A stretch of 46,831 nt of DNA from Chthoniobacter flavus (GCA_945878135.1 CAMDUL010000023.1:1-46831), one strand, 5' to 3'. Shown: positions 8,715-18,872, counted from the first letter of the stretch. Numbers and translations are program-made. Notes: a model not told the origin generated them from the sequence alone.

Positions 8715-9977
8715 TCATCGGGCCAGCCAAGGCTCCCGCCCCGCCGGCCACGGGCGCAGCAAAACGGAACGGTCGGCCGCGATCTCGTTCACGTTCGAGG
8801 CCTGCACCATGACCGCAATCGCCTCGTCGAAACGCGGATCCCGGTAAACCGGCGCGATGGCGCGGAAATACCCCAGCGGCCCCTTGCGCTGCATCTGCTG
8901 CTGCCCGAATGTCCATTGCGCGGTCCCCATGGCGTAGGGGAGCAAAAACTCGCCGGCTTTTTTCAGCTTCGCATTCGCCGCATCCGGATAGTTCCAGATA
9001 CCGATGCCGTATTTGCTCCCCATCAGAGCAAGATCGCTGAGACCCTTCAAATTCCACAACGTATACATCGCCGACTCCGCCCGCCGCGTTTCCTCCGGCG
9101 TGCTCCCATCGGGCGCGATCTGGCCGTCGAGGCGCACCGGGCCCACCGCCGTCAGCACCTCGCGCACCGTGGCCTCGTCGCCCGTGTAGGCAGCGCCGCT
9201 GGCGAGGATCAAGTCGTAGAACGTCCCGTGATTGTTCTTCGCCGCACGCTCGCTGATGCCGAGGGGACTCTCGACCAGCCAGCGGTTGAACTCCGCGAAC
9301 CACGCTTTGAGCGCTGCATCGTCATCCACCGTCCATTCACCCGAATCCGCGATCATCCCCACGCTGTCGAGCACCTCGGGAAAACGGTTGGCATCGATGA
9401 TCCCCCACGGCTGGCCGTTCTCGTCCGGCTTGATGGCCTGCGCGTAATTCATGTTCGGGTTCATCGCCGTCTCCGGATCGAGAAACCACGCGCGCAACTG
9501 CCCCGCCGCCGCCCTGGCATATTTCTTTTCGCCGAGGAAATACCAACCCTCGCCCAGGGTCGTGACCCGATCCTGCATCGCTTTGATCTTCGGCCCGTCG
9601 AAATTTTTCATCGCCTCTTCATTCGGCCGGCCGTCGATCATCATCCACTTCCCGGGGCTCGACGGATCCGGCCAGGCGAATTTCGATACGCTGATGTAAT
9701 CCTTCGGATCTCCGGACTTGGCCCGGAACTCCTGCGGTTTGCCCGCGATCTCCGCCACCGGTTGTGCCAAAGCAGCGTCCGCGCGACGGCGCAACGCCTC
9801 GAGCGCCGGGGCCAACGCCGGATCCCCGGCCCGCGCCCGTTCGCGCACCGCCGCGATCGCCCCACCGTCGAGAGTGTAAACTTTCGGCGCCGCCCCCGTC
9901 TTCTCCGGCCGCGGACATCCGGCCAACATCAACATCGCCACCAAACCGGCGCACGAAACGGAAACAATCCTCTTCAT
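8715..9977 (-). CDS. Alginate-lyase-like lipoprotein (alpha/alpha toroid)
   Basis: 420 residues. ATG at 9977 gives a lipoprotein signal peptide with lipobox LAGC (Cys21); the longer frame to 10016 would hide it. The mature part is helix-rich, with WYFLGEKKYARAAAGQLRAW, GIIDANRFPEVLDSVGMI and AKNNHGTFYDLILASGAAY. The N-N-H-x-x-x-x-Y segment matches the active-site region of the alginate-lyase domain family with an alpha/alpha fold. It is probably anchored in the outer or inner membrane and cleaves a uronate-containing polymer, or a related glycan. It lies in tandem with the GH2 gene (154 bp apart) and is convergent with the dehydrogenase. Confidence 0.82.
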   Translation of the reverse strand: MKRIVSVSCAGLVAMLMLAGCPRPEKTGAAPKVYTLDGGAIAAVRERARAGDPALAPALEALRRRADAALAQPVAEIAGKPQEFRAKSGDPKDYISVSKFAWPDPSSPGKWMMIDGRPNEEAMKNFDGPKIKAMQDRVTTLGEGWYFLGEKKYARAAAGQLRAWFLDPETAMNPNMNYAQAIKPDENGQPWGIIDANRFPEVLDSVGMIADSGEWTVDDDAALKAWFAEFNRWLVESPLGISERAAKNNHGTFYDLILASGAAYTGDEATVREVLTAVGPVRLDGQIAPDGSTPEETRRAESAMYTLWNLKGLSDLALMGSKYGIGIWNYPDAANAKLKKAGEFLLPYAMGTAQWTFGQQQMQRKGPLGYFRAIAPVYRDPRFDEAIAVMVQASNVNEIAADRSVLLRPWPAGREPWLAR

Positions 9978-10131
9978 ACTCCCATCATCATCCGCACGCA
10001 CCCGCGCGGAAGCCACCGCAGGCTATTCCCAAAAACAAAACCTCGCGTGTATTCACCCTGGAGAGACTCCGGCTGCAGCAGGTCTCAGCGCGCCGCAGCC
10101 GCTCATCTTCCGTCATCCTCCCCCATCTTCC

Positions 10132-12105
10132 TCAATCCGTGGCAAAAATTTCTTTCAGCGCCTCCCACGCCGGCTTCGGCTTGCCCGCAAAATCGATCAC
10201 CGATGTGTTCGACGGACACGGGAAGCAGTCGTGCCCCATCCACACGATGAATCCCCCGCACCGCGGAAACCGCTCCTTGCACGCGCGCGCCGCGATGGCC
10301 AATCCCTCCGCCTGCTCGCGCCGCGTTTCGTCCACATAGGCGGCCAGCGCTTCCTCCGGCGGCAGGTGCGCGAATTTCGCGGCAAAGCGCTGGTCCTGCG
10401 TCCACCAGTTCGCCGCATGACGCCACAACGGGGTGTCCAGCGGCCACAACGGTTCCCCGTCCGCATGCCGGCGCAGCAACTCCAGATCCGCGCAGCCCGG
10501 CACGCCCACCTCGCTGCGGAAAAGCGCATCGTCCTTTGCCCAGTAATTCCGCCAGTCGTCCAGGTCCTTGAAATCCCCCAGTCCCCACGGCCCGTGCACA
10601 TGGTGATGCACGCCTTTCCCGAAATTCTCCCGCTTGCCGAGGAAACTCGGACCCGAGGGCGAGGTCGGCAGGCAGCGCCGCCCCGGGTCCTCCTCGGCCA
10701 CCACCTCCGCGAACGCCGCCAGGCACGGATGACTCTCGTCGCAGGGATGACGCTTCGACCAGTCGCCGTCCTCGTAGCCTTCCTGCAATTCGTTGCCGCC
10801 GCACCACATCAAGAGCGACGCGTGGTGCTGGCGCACGCGGACAAAACACCGCGCCACCTCGCGCAATTCATCGATGACCTGCTCGTCGCGCGGCGGGACG
10901 CTGTCGAGACCCGAAGACGAGAGCGGGAATTCCTGCCAGACGAGCAAGCCCGCGCGGTCGCAAGCGTCATAAAACTGCTCCGACTCCAGCGAAGCCCCGC
11001 CCCACACGCGCAGGAGATTGCAACCCATGTCGCGGTAAAGACCGACCAGCGAGTCGATCTCCTCCCGGGTCGCATCCTGATACGCCATCCTCGCCGGCGT
11101 CCAATTCACCCCCTGCAAAAACAAAGGCCGCCCGTTCACCACGCAAATCCAAGGACGCGCCCCCATTGGCGCACCCTCGCAAGCACGCCATTCGACCTGC
11201 TTGAACCCGACCGTGCGCGCAAAGCTCCGCATGACCGCACCCGCCGTATCGCGCACCACGATCTTCAAGTCATAAAGTGCCTGCGCTCCCGCTCCGTTGG
11301 GCCACCAGAGCTCCGGGGACGGGACATCGAACCGGAATTCATTCACCCCCGCCGTAGCCACGAACTTCTTTTCCACCCCGGCAGGGGCAGCCAGCCCGGC
11401 GGGCCGCGGTCTTTCAGTAGGACTCAACGAAATCCCCACCTCGCACCCTTCCGGCAATTCCATCCGCACCATCACCCGTGCCGTCCGCAAATCCGCCGCC
11501 AATTCCGTCCGCACCGCGGTCAACCGGACCGCATGCTCCTTCTTCGGCACCAGCGACAGCGCGCCCTTCGCCCCCGCCGGCACGAAGCGCGGACACCAAT
11601 CCCACGAGTAGTTGAACCGCGGCTTCAGCTCGCGCGTCTCCGAGGTGTAACCCACCTGCCCGTGCACCTCCGGCGGCGTGCCGAAGACAATGGCCAAGCG
11701 GCGCGGCCCCGTCTCTTCGCCCCACGCGGACGCCAGATCGATTTCCACCGGGCGGTGCGGACCGCGGAACGTGCCCGCGACGCGGCGATTGACCAGCACC
11801 CACCCCGCGTAGTCCAGCGACTCCGCCAAAAAGACCGGCGCCTCCGCCATCTCCGGCAACTCCGTTTCGAACATCCAATGCCGGTGCTCCGCCCACTCCA
11901 CCGCCCGCGAGTTCAAGCCATCGTGCCAATCGGGCAAAATGCCCGCCCGCCGCAAATTCTCCTGCACCGAGCCCGGCAAACGCCCCTCCAACGGCCCGAA
12001 CTCCGGCTCCACCCAGAACGTCGTCTCCGGCACCCGCGCATACTTCCACAGCAAAGGCCGCCAACCGGACAACTGCCAGCGGAGCTTGGACAAATCAAAA
12101 AGCAC
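10132..12105 (-). CDS. Glycoside hydrolase family 2, beta-mannosidase-like
   Basis: 657 residues from a GTG at 12105; an in-frame TAG lies five codons upstream (12116-12118), so no long N-terminal extension is possible. The N-terminal domain has the beta-mannosidase signature (LPGSVQENLRRAGILPDWHDGLN, then WAEHRHWMFE). The TIM barrel carries WCGGNE with the likely acid/base Glu439 and FRSEVGVPG with the likely nucleophile Glu532. There is no signal peptide, so a cytoplasmic exo-mannosidase is likely. It is shorter than usual beta-mannosidases (about 850 residues), mainly at the C-terminus. Upstream is a 14-bp palindrome (12127-12140) that could be an operator. Confidence 0.88.
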   Translation of the reverse strand: MLFDLSKLRWQLSGWRPLLWKYARVPETTFWVEPEFGPLEGRLPGSVQENLRRAGILPDWHDGLNSRAVEWAEHRHWMFETELPEMAEAPVFLAESLDYAGWVLVNRRVAGTFRGPHRPVEIDLASAWGEETGPRRLAIVFGTPPEVHGQVGYTSETRELKPRFNYSWDWCPRFVPAGAKGALSLVPKKEHAVRLTAVRTELAADLRTARVMVRMELPEGCEVGISLSPTERPRPAGLAAPAGVEKKFVATAGVNEFRFDVPSPELWWPNGAGAQALYDLKIVVRDTAGAVMRSFARTVGFKQVEWRACEGAPMGARPWICVVNGRPLFLQGVNWTPARMAYQDATREEIDSLVGLYRDMGCNLLRVWGGASLESEQFYDACDRAGLLVWQEFPLSSSGLDSVPPRDEQVIDELREVARCFVRVRQHHASLLMWCGGNELQEGYEDGDWSKRHPCDESHPCLAAFAEVVAEEDPGRRCLPTSPSGPSFLGKRENFGKGVHHHVHGPWGLGDFKDLDDWRNYWAKDDALFRSEVGVPGCADLELLRRHADGEPLWPLDTPLWRHAANWWTQDQRFAAKFAHLPPEEALAAYVDETRREQAEGLAIAARACKERFPRCGGFIVWMGHDCFPCPSNTSVIDFAGKPKPAWEALKEIFATD

Positions 12106-12428
12106 GGGCCGCAGCTACTAGATGAAAGTGTCAGGACACTCAAGCCCCGCCGGAAACTCGGGCGCTTTAACGAATAGGAGCTGACCATTCCTTGCGGTTA
12201 TCCCTTGCGTGGATCTCGCGCCGTTCATGGAGGGCGAGCGTCCCCGCGAGCCGCTTGAACGGTTAGCAGCGCGCCGCCCCGATGCTATGATCAATTCCAC
12301 CCTCTCGATTCGGTGACTTTACACAATAGTTTTTCACCCGCTTTCACCCCTTGCAGCCCGTGCTTCGGAAACTTAAATTCCGCCTCGTAAGCATAGACCA
12401 CATCTCTCAACCCCCTACAAAACCAGCC
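12106..12428. other. 323-bp divergent intergenic region with palindromes
   Basis: No gene is supported here. It contains a 14-bp palindrome AGTGTCAGGACACT at 12127-12140, just upstream of the GH2 start. It also has a loose inverted repeat (CCGTTCA at 12221-12227 against TGAACGG at 12256-12262) enclosing a GC-rich stretch, and the 16-bp motif at 12315-12330. Promoters for both flanking genes must lie here. Confidence 0.6.
12315..12330 (+). promoter_or_regulatory. 16-bp motif GACTTTACACAATAGT upstream of PEP-CTERM gene
   Basis: It shares 13 of 16 bases with the copy at 32769-32784 or better (only the two or three central bases differ) and the same frame of conserved bases with the copy at 2768-2783. 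It lies 98 bp before the ATG. A promoter or regulator-binding role is inferred. Confidence 0.5.
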
Positions 12429-14954
12429 ATGAAATACAAACAACTCGCCCCTCTGTTTACCGCTCTTGCCCTCGCAGCCAATGTGTCGGCGCAAACGACG
12501 AACACTTGGACAGGCGGCAACACGACCAACAACTACAACGATGCCGCCAACTGGTCACCATCCGGTGTGCCGAACGGGGTGGACTCGCGTGCCGTCTTCA
12601 CCAGTCTGGCCAGCACCTCTTGGACCAACTCCACCAACACGCTGGGCTCGCTCTTTAACAGCGGCGGCAATCTGACGTTCGGAACGACGGCCACAACCAG
12701 CGATGTTCTCCGGTTGGAAACATCCAGCGGGACACCCGTTATCTCCAACGCCTCGGACGTCTTTTTTTACGCCAACTTGGAGGGCAGCCAGGGCTTCCAA
12801 AAAACCGGTGCCGGTCGCTTCACCTTCCGCTTCAACGGCGCCGCCCAAAGTTACAGCGGAAACATACTGGTCAGCCAGGGCGTGCTCGGCATCAACCAAG
12901 ACAGCAGTTTGGGCGATACCAACAACGACATCACGATCGGCAATGGTGCCCGCCTGCTGGCCGAGCCGGGCGGCAACTCCGGGACCGTCACTTTGGGTTC
13001 CTCGCGCACCATCACCTTAGCCGGCACCCAGTCGCAACTCGGATCCGGCAACGCCGCCGTCAACATGGTCATCGAAGGCAACATTCTTGAAACCACCGGG
13101 GGCAACGGCTTGGTCAAAACGGATGCCGGTGTCGTCACCCTCGCGGGAAATGTGGGCTACACCGGGGAAACCCGCATCGCCGCTGGCACTTTGCGTCTGA
13201 CCAACTCGGCTGCCCTGCCTACTGGGCAAAACCTGCGCTTCAACCAGAACGCAGCAGCAACCTTGGACGTGACCGATACGAGCCAGACAGTTCGTACCAT
13301 CGTCATGGACAACACCACGGCGAATCGGACCATCACCGGCAGCGGCGGATCCCTCACCGTCAACGGCAATGCCGTCCTGCAACTCAGCGCTAACAACGGA
13401 GTAACCTACAGCTTCGCCGGGTTGGACGCGTTCACCTTCAATCGCACCAACCAAAACTTCAATTTCCAGACCGTCAACGTGGCGAGCGTCACGACGACTG
13501 CCGACCTCAATCTGGCCAAAGGCGGGGCCGGCGGAGGAACCAATACCATCTCTGCAGCGGCCATTCTCATCGGCGGCGGCAATTCCGACGGCAACAACGG
13601 CAACACCGCCCGAATGCATCTCGGCGCCAACAACACTTTCAATGCCACCACCATGCAGGTTGGGGGCTTCAATGCCGGCGGCGTCATTGATTTCCAGTCC
13701 GGTTTGAGCAGCTCGAACCTGACCCTTCGCGGGGCCAATGGCAGCAGCGCGATGACCACTTTGACCATTGGTGAAACCAGCTCCGGCGGTCGCCGCGGTG
13801 AGGGTGTACTCAACTTGGGCGGCGGCTCGTTGGATGCGCTCGTCACCGATATCCGCTTGGGGCGGCATATTGCCGGAGCCAACATCGCCGACACTTCATC
13901 GGTCACTATGGCAGCGGGCAATCTCACGGCCTCAACCCTCGCGATGGCCACCAAGACCGGCGGAGGCACACCGACCTTGAATTCGACCTTCAACCAGAAC
14001 GGCGGAACTGTCGTTATTTCCAATATCATTTTAGGTGACGGCACCGGCACCGAAGCGGCTGTCCTTCTCCCGACTTACAACCTCAACGGAGGCACCCTTA
14101 CAGCAGCCACGATCGGAGCGGGTGCAGGCGCGAACTACAATACCACCTCAACTGCCCGCACCCTCGGCGTCAACGGAGGCACTCTCCGCAACGCCTCGGG
14201 TCAAGACTTGAATGTGGATGGGTTGAATACCACGGCATCAGGCCGTATCAACGTTGTGCTCGGCGCCTCCGGCGGCGCGTTCGAAGCCGAAAGCGGTCAC
14301 GCAATTAATATCGGAGCTAACGCCCTCGCAAGTGGCAACGGCGCGCTCAGCAAGACTGGCTCAGGCACGCTCACGTTGGCCGCGGCCAACACCTACTCCG
14401 GCGGAACGGCGGTCAACGAAGGCACGCTCACGGTCAACAACACCACCGGTTCCGCCACGGGCACCGGCGCACTCACCGTCGCCAGCGGTGCCACGCTCAA
14501 CGGCTCCGGCATCATTGGCGGCGCCACCACGGTCTCGGGCTTCCTCAACCCCGGCAACAGTCCCGGCGACATCACCTTCAACGACTCGCTGCTGCTCGAC
14601 TCCACGGCGACACTCACCATCGAAATCACCGGCATCACCGCCGGGCAATTCGATCGCGTTGTCGGCGCAGGCTCGAACACCTTTACCTTCGGGGGCACCT
14701 TGGCCTTGGACAACACGGGCTACACCGCGATCTTTGGCGACAGCATTGCCATCTTCGATAATTGGGGCGGATTCGCCGGTTCCTTCGACAACATCACCGG
14801 CACCGATCTGGGTGGCGGACTCTCGTGGGACACCAGCAACCTCGCCACCACCGGCACGATTGAAGTCGTCCCCGAACCCAGCACCTACGCCCTCCTGGCC
14901 TTGGCCGCGGCCGGCTTGGGTGCCCGCGTCATCCGCCGCCGCAACCGGCGCTGA
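12429..14954 (+). CDS. Autotransporter-type beta-strand repeat surface protein with PEP-CTERM tail
   Basis: 841 residues. ATG at 12429 gives a clean signal peptide ending NVSAQ; no Shine-Dalgarno sequence is evident. The body is low-complexity Gly/Asn/Thr-rich beta-helix sequence. Clear passenger-associated repeats occur near residues 640-735 (LSKTGSGTLTLAAANTYSGG followed by GTLTVNN and LNPGNSPGD), and a related unit near residue 125. The C-terminus is a PEP-CTERM signal: VVPEPSTYALLALAAAGLG then RRRNRR (PEP at 815-817), recognised by exosortase. No exosortase is encoded in the window. It is probably an extracellular, matrix-associated protein. The N-terminal part is paralogous to the next gene. 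Confidence 0.9.
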   Translation: MKYKQLAPLFTALALAANVSAQTTNTWTGGNTTNNYNDAANWSPSGVPNGVDSRAVFTSLASTSWTNSTNTLGSLFNSGGNLTFGTTATTSDVLRLETSSGTPVISNASDVFFYANLEGSQGFQKTGAGRFTFRFNGAAQSYSGNILVSQGVLGINQDSSLGDTNNDITIGNGARLLAEPGGNSGTVTLGSSRTITLAGTQSQLGSGNAAVNMVIEGNILETTGGNGLVKTDAGVVTLAGNVGYTGETRIAAGTLRLTNSAALPTGQNLRFNQNAAATLDVTDTSQTVRTIVMDNTTANRTITGSGGSLTVNGNAVLQLSANNGVTYSFAGLDAFTFNRTNQNFNFQTVNVASVTTTADLNLAKGGAGGGTNTISAAAILIGGGNSDGNNGNTARMHLGANNTFNATTMQVGGFNAGGVIDFQSGLSSSNLTLRGANGSSAMTTLTIGETSSGGRRGEGVLNLGGGSLDALVTDIRLGRHIAGANIADTSSVTMAAGNLTASTLAMATKTGGGTPTLNSTFNQNGGTVVISNIILGDGTGTEAAVLLPTYNLNGGTLTAATIGAGAGANYNTTSTARTLGVNGGTLRNASGQDLNVDGLNTTASGRINVVLGASGGAFEAESGHAINIGANALASGNGALSKTGSGTLTLAAANTYSGGTAVNEGTLTVNNTTGSATGTGALTVASGATLNGSGIIGGATTVSGFLNPGNSPGDITFNDSLLLDSTATLTIEITGITAGQFDRVVGAGSNTFTFGGTLALDNTGYTAIFGDSIAIFDNWGGFAGSFDNITGTDLGGGLSWDTSNLATTGTIEVVPEPSTYALLALAAAGLGARVIRRRNRR

Positions 14955-14982
14955 TCGATCGCTCCTTCGCAAAGTCTCGGAG

Positions 14983-15010
14983 AACCCCGCCTCACGGCGG
15001 GGTTTTTCTT
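14983..15010 (+). terminator. Intrinsic terminator after the PEP-CTERM gene
   Basis: AACCCCGCC (14983-14991), loop TCAC, GGCGGGGTT (14996-15004), with a T-rich run TTTTTCTTTT continuing to about 15012. It lies 28 bp after the stop codon. Confidence 0.88.
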
Positions 15011-15386
15011 TTCGCGTGGTGGCACACTGCTTGATGTTGGACCCGGCCTGCCGCCTCTGGTCGGCGTCGCCCGACTCTTCGGTCGTCCGCCGCAACCTGT
15101 GCCCGCATCATGGCTCACTCCATCTTGGAACAGGTGTTCCACAACCGGGGGACGGCGCTCCCGCACCCACCGTGACCCAAAGATCCACGCCAAGGAATCG
15201 ATCCATTCGCGGCACATTTGGACAACCTGCGCTCCGGTCCCCTTGCCCGGCCCCGGAACCTGCGTAATTTCCAGAGGGACAGCCATGCCACCACAAGCTC
15301 CCACCGATCCGCCTCTTTACGAAACAACACCCCGCGCCTTTCGCTGCGGTCCTCCAGGCCTTACTTGAAACCAAAAATCACCCTCC
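15011..15386. other. Intergenic region between the two surface-protein genes
   Basis: No convincing coding frame. It includes a perfect 6-2-6 palindrome GGAACAGGTGTTCC at 15127-15140 inside a GC-rich stretch. The bases just before the next gene (AAACCAAAAATCACCCTCC) have no strong ribosome-binding site. The 16-bp promoter motif of the first surface gene is not present here. Confidence 0.5.
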
Positions 15387-18300
15387 ATGAAAAACAAAAC
15401 CCTCCTCGTCTCCTGCCTCCTCGTCATCGCCGCCTTTCGCGCTGAGGCGCAATTCTACACATGGAACCCGGCTGTCACCAACGGCCTGTGGAATGACACG
15501 ACCAACTGGGTGGATGGCGTTGTGCCCAACGAAGCTGGTGCCGTCGTCTTCTTCGATAATGTCGGCACCGTGGGGGTCGGTTTGAACGGCTTCACCGCCA
15601 CCGCCGGCGAAATAAACGTGGCGAACGGCGCGATCTTTGGATCCACGACCAACACCGACGACATCTTGAATCTCGACAACGGCGACACCCAGCCGATCAT
15701 TTCCGCGAATTCGTCCTCTCTGGCCGCCTTCATGTATGCGGAAGTGACGGGAACCAATGGCTTCCGCAAGACCGGGCCAGGCCGTCTCTCATTCCGCTTC
15801 AATCCGAATAACCAGAATTACACCGGCAACATCACCCTCGCTGCAGGAACACTGGGAATCAATCAAGACGGAAGCTTGGGCAGCGCCGACAACGACATCA
15901 TCGTCGAAGGCACCAGCACCCTGCAAATCGAACCCGGCAACAACACCAGCCCCGTGAGCCTCGACGCGGGCCGCGACATTTCCATCGCCTCCGGCGCGAC
16001 TCTGACCATCAACAACGGCGCCGCCGCCGTGGTCGGCACCATCAACGGCGCCGTCTCGGGGGATGGCAATCTGACCTTCGGCGGAACTGGAAGCCTGATC
16101 CTCAACGGGACGAACACCTACACCGGCACAACTACCATCAACAGTCCCGGTTTCGGAGGCAGCGCGACAAACACCAACACCGTGAGCCGCACGAACCTCG
16201 TTTCCTTCGCAGGCCCCGCGTCGATTCCATCCAACACAGCTTTGACTCTGAGTTTCGGAACAGCGGCGGCAACCAACAGCATATCCACCATCAATGTTAA
16301 CCTCGGCGGTGCCACTCTCACTCCCGGCATATTGACAATCGGCAACAACACCAGCGGCGCTTCAACCAATTCCTTGATGGCTTATGACATTTCCAACGGC
16401 AGTTTGACTTATTCGGACGCCTTTGGAGCCCTGAACTTCAGCGCCAGAGGCACCAGCGTTGTCACCAACGAACTGCGTCTGCCCGGCACGACAACTCTCT
16501 CATACGCTAGCATGTCCGTCGGAGTCGTCGGGGCGAGCGCGAACGCCATGATCAACTCGCGGATCCTGATCGGCAGCAATGCGACGTTCAACGCCAGCCA
16601 GTTCACGTTCGCCGCCTACCGGGCATCCGGCTCCATCGAAGCACGCGCAGCGGGATCGTCGCTCAAGATTCGCGGCACCGATGGCACGAGCGCGGCCACC
16701 AACATTCTCATCGGCAATTTCTCGGGCGGCCCGAACCCGGTGGCGTCGATCAACATGAGCAACGGCAGCATCGACCTTGCCGCCACCACGATCGAAATCG
16801 CCAAGAACGTCGCGAACAATTCGGGCGCCAACGGCTCGCTGCAGTTCGGAGGCGGGACCGCCAGCGCCCAGACTGTAGTCGTCGGCATCGGCGCCAATAT
16901 CGGCAACGCCACGGTCACCACCACGAACATCAATGCCCTCACCGGATCCGTGACGCAGAACGGCGGCTCGGCCACCTTCAGTAACGTGGTCCTTGGACGC
17001 TCGCTACCCTCCGATCCCGCGCGCGGTCCCGTCACCGACCGTTACACCGCCACCTACAATCTCAACGGCGGCACGCTGGCCACGGCCATCATCAACACAG
17101 ACAGCACAAACGCTGCGGTATCCGGCATGACCCGCACCTTCAATCTCAACGGCGGAACACTGCGGGGCTATAACGCCTCGAGCGACCTCACTATCACGGC
17201 CACGACCAACGCGTTTTCTGCCATCGGCGTCGTCGCCGGCACGACCAACAGCAAGGCGATCGCAGTCGATGCAGGCCGGGCCATCAACTTCGCGCCCGGC
17301 GTGGCGGCCCAGTTCAACGCTGGCACCACCACCTTCGAGTTGGACGCCACTTCCTCGGCCAACTTGCAGGGACGCTTCCAGATCGGCGTCGCAGGCTCAA
17401 GTGATGCGGCCGTTCTCATCACCAATGGCACAGTCAATTTGTCCTCCGTTTCCGGCTCGCTGGCCATCGGCGACCGGCTCGCCGGCGCCTCTGTCCTGGA
17501 AATCTCAGGCGGCGCGGTCAATATCGGCTTGGACATCAATCGCATGCTGGTCGGAAACAAGTTTGACGGCGCAATCAATGTTTCCGGCGGCACGCTGACG
17601 ATATCTGGAACGCCAGACATCTACATCGGGGGCGACATCGCCTTTGCCGCCTCGAATGCCTTGGGCACGGTCAACGTCGCCACGGGCGGCGTGATCGACA
17701 TTCAAGGTAGCGGCGCGTTGATACTCGGGCAAAACCAGACCAACGGATTGACGACCGGAGCCACCGGAAGGATCAACATCAACCAAGGGGGCACCTTCCG
17801 CACAACCCGTGCACTGACGGCCGGCACCAACGGCATCTCCACCGGTTTAGTGAACCTGAACGGCGGCACCTTCGCTGCCGGGGCCGATGTGGCGAACCTG
17901 ATCAACGTCACCACGGCCACCGTGGCTTCCAACAGCACCTTCGATACCGGCAGCTTCGACTCCGGCATCGGACAGAGCCTTACCGGCGCCGGCACGCTTA
18001 CTGTCGCGGGCAACGGCACCCTGCGCCTCAACGGGAGCAACAACACCCCGCCAGTCGTGGTCAACGCGGGAGCTACCCTCGGCGGCGCGGGCACGGCCGG
18101 CGATGTCACAGTCAACGGCACACTCGCCCCCGGCGCTCCGGACGGCGACGGCGCCTTCACCACCACCGGGACGCTCACCGTGCCCGGCACGGCCCGCTTC
18201 CGGGTCTACGGCAATGGCATCAATGACCGCTTGGTCGCCTCCGGCGGCGCCACGCTGGGCGGCACCGTCACGGTCACCATCGGCGACGAGGAATACGTCC

Positions 18301-18851
18301 CGGCCAGCGGAGACTCCTTCGACTTGGTCGAAGGCACCATCTCCGGATCCCCGGCCCTCGACCTGCCCGCTCTCGAAGGCGGCCTCACGTGGGTGACCAA
18401 CAGCTTCACCGCCACCGGCGTGCTCAGCATCACCAACGGCAGCGGACCGACCAACAACTACGCCAGCTGGCTGACCAACTACCCGTCGCTCACCGGACCC
18501 GATGCCCTCGGCACGGCCGACCCCGACGGCGATGGCTTCAGCAACAACCTCGAGTTTGCCTTCGACGGCAACCCGACCGTCGGCACCCCGGCACTGCTCA
18601 GCGTGACGAAGTCCGGCTCGGAAGCCGTCTTCAACTTCGTCGCCCGCAAAAATCCGCCCGGCGGCGTGACCTACGATGTGCAAAGCACGACGAACCTCGC
18701 CAGCGGACCGTGGGGCTCGGCCGGCATCACGCCGTCGGTCTCGACCAACCAGAGCGGCATTCTGATCCCGGCCGACTACGAACGCCGTCAGTTCTCTGTG
18801 CCGGCCAGCGGCAAGAGCTTCTACCGCGTGCAAGGCACGATCAACGACTGA
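15387..18851 (+). CDS. Autotransporter-type beta-strand repeat surface protein with DxDxDG C-terminal module
   Basis: 1154 residues. There is a signal peptide (residues 1 to about 22, ending FRAEAQ). The long Gly/Asn/Thr-rich beta-helix body carries repeat units such as FGGTGSLILNGTNTYTG (near 230) and VAGNGTLRLNGSNN (near 870). The N-terminal 230 residues parallel the upstream gene (GFRKTGPGRLSFRFN versus GFQKTGAGRFTFRFN; LGINQDGSLG versus LGINQDSSLG). From about 1020 the sequence changes to a tail with DPDGDGFSNNLEFAF, an EF-like calcium loop, and ends GKSFYRVQGTIND. It has no PEP-CTERM and no outer-membrane beta-barrel. The tail resembles a C-terminal module I associate with Verrucomicrobial secreted proteins; its secretion route is not known to me. 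Confidence 0.88.
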   Translation: MKNKTLLVSCLLVIAAFRAEAQFYTWNPAVTNGLWNDTTNWVDGVVPNEAGAVVFFDNVGTVGVGLNGFTATAGEINVANGAIFGSTTNTDDILNLDNGDTQPIISANSSSLAAFMYAEVTGTNGFRKTGPGRLSFRFNPNNQNYTGNITLAAGTLGINQDGSLGSADNDIIVEGTSTLQIEPGNNTSPVSLDAGRDISIASGATLTINNGAAAVVGTINGAVSGDGNLTFGGTGSLILNGTNTYTGTTTINSPGFGGSATNTNTVSRTNLVSFAGPASIPSNTALTLSFGTAAATNSISTINVNLGGATLTPGILTIGNNTSGASTNSLMAYDISNGSLTYSDAFGALNFSARGTSVVTNELRLPGTTTLSYASMSVGVVGASANAMINSRILIGSNATFNASQFTFAAYRASGSIEARAAGSSLKIRGTDGTSAATNILIGNFSGGPNPVASINMSNGSIDLAATTIEIAKNVANNSGANGSLQFGGGTASAQTVVVGIGANIGNATVTTTNINALTGSVTQNGGSATFSNVVLGRSLPSDPARGPVTDRYTATYNLNGGTLATAIINTDSTNAAVSGMTRTFNLNGGTLRGYNASSDLTITATTNAFSAIGVVAGTTNSKAIAVDAGRAINFAPGVAAQFNAGTTTFELDATSSANLQGRFQIGVAGSSDAAVLITNGTVNLSSVSGSLAIGDRLAGASVLEISGGAVNIGLDINRMLVGNKFDGAINVSGGTLTISGTPDIYIGGDIAFAASNALGTVNVATGGVIDIQGSGALILGQNQTNGLTTGATGRININQGGTFRTTRALTAGTNGISTGLVNLNGGTFAAGADVANLINVTTATVASNSTFDTGSFDSGIGQSLTGAGTLTVAGNGTLRLNGSNNTPPVVVNAGATLGGAGTAGDVTVNGTLAPGAPDGDGAFTTTGTLTVPGTARFRVYGNGINDRLVASGGATLGGTVTVTIGDEEYVPASGDSFDLVEGTISGSPALDLPALEGGLTWVTNSFTATGVLSITNGSGPTNNYASWLTNYPSLTGPDALGTADPDGDGFSNNLEFAFDGNPTVGTPALLSVTKSGSEAVFNFVARKNPPGGVTYDVQSTTNLASGPWGSAGITPSVSTNQSGILIPADYERRQFSVPASGKSFYRVQGTIND

Positions 18852-18872
18852 CGCGAAAGACAGACCCTCACG

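Noticed and set aside
10231-12177. 648-codon plus-strand frame.
   Set aside because: Antisense shadow of the GH2 gene; His/Arg/Pro-rich translation without domains.
15127-15140. Palindrome GGAACAGGTGTTCC as an operator.
   Set aside because: It is about 250 bp from the next start with no matching regulator nearby; a chance or repeat-derived origin is just as likely.
14955-15386. Small genes in the gap between the surface-protein genes.
   Set aside because: Frames of 70-140 codons exist in several directions, but none has a start signal, domain or codon pattern better than its competitors.
12429-18851. Possible CRISPR or satellite-like repeats.
   Set aside because: The repetition is at the protein level (beta-strand repeats) with variable DNA and no regular spacer structure.
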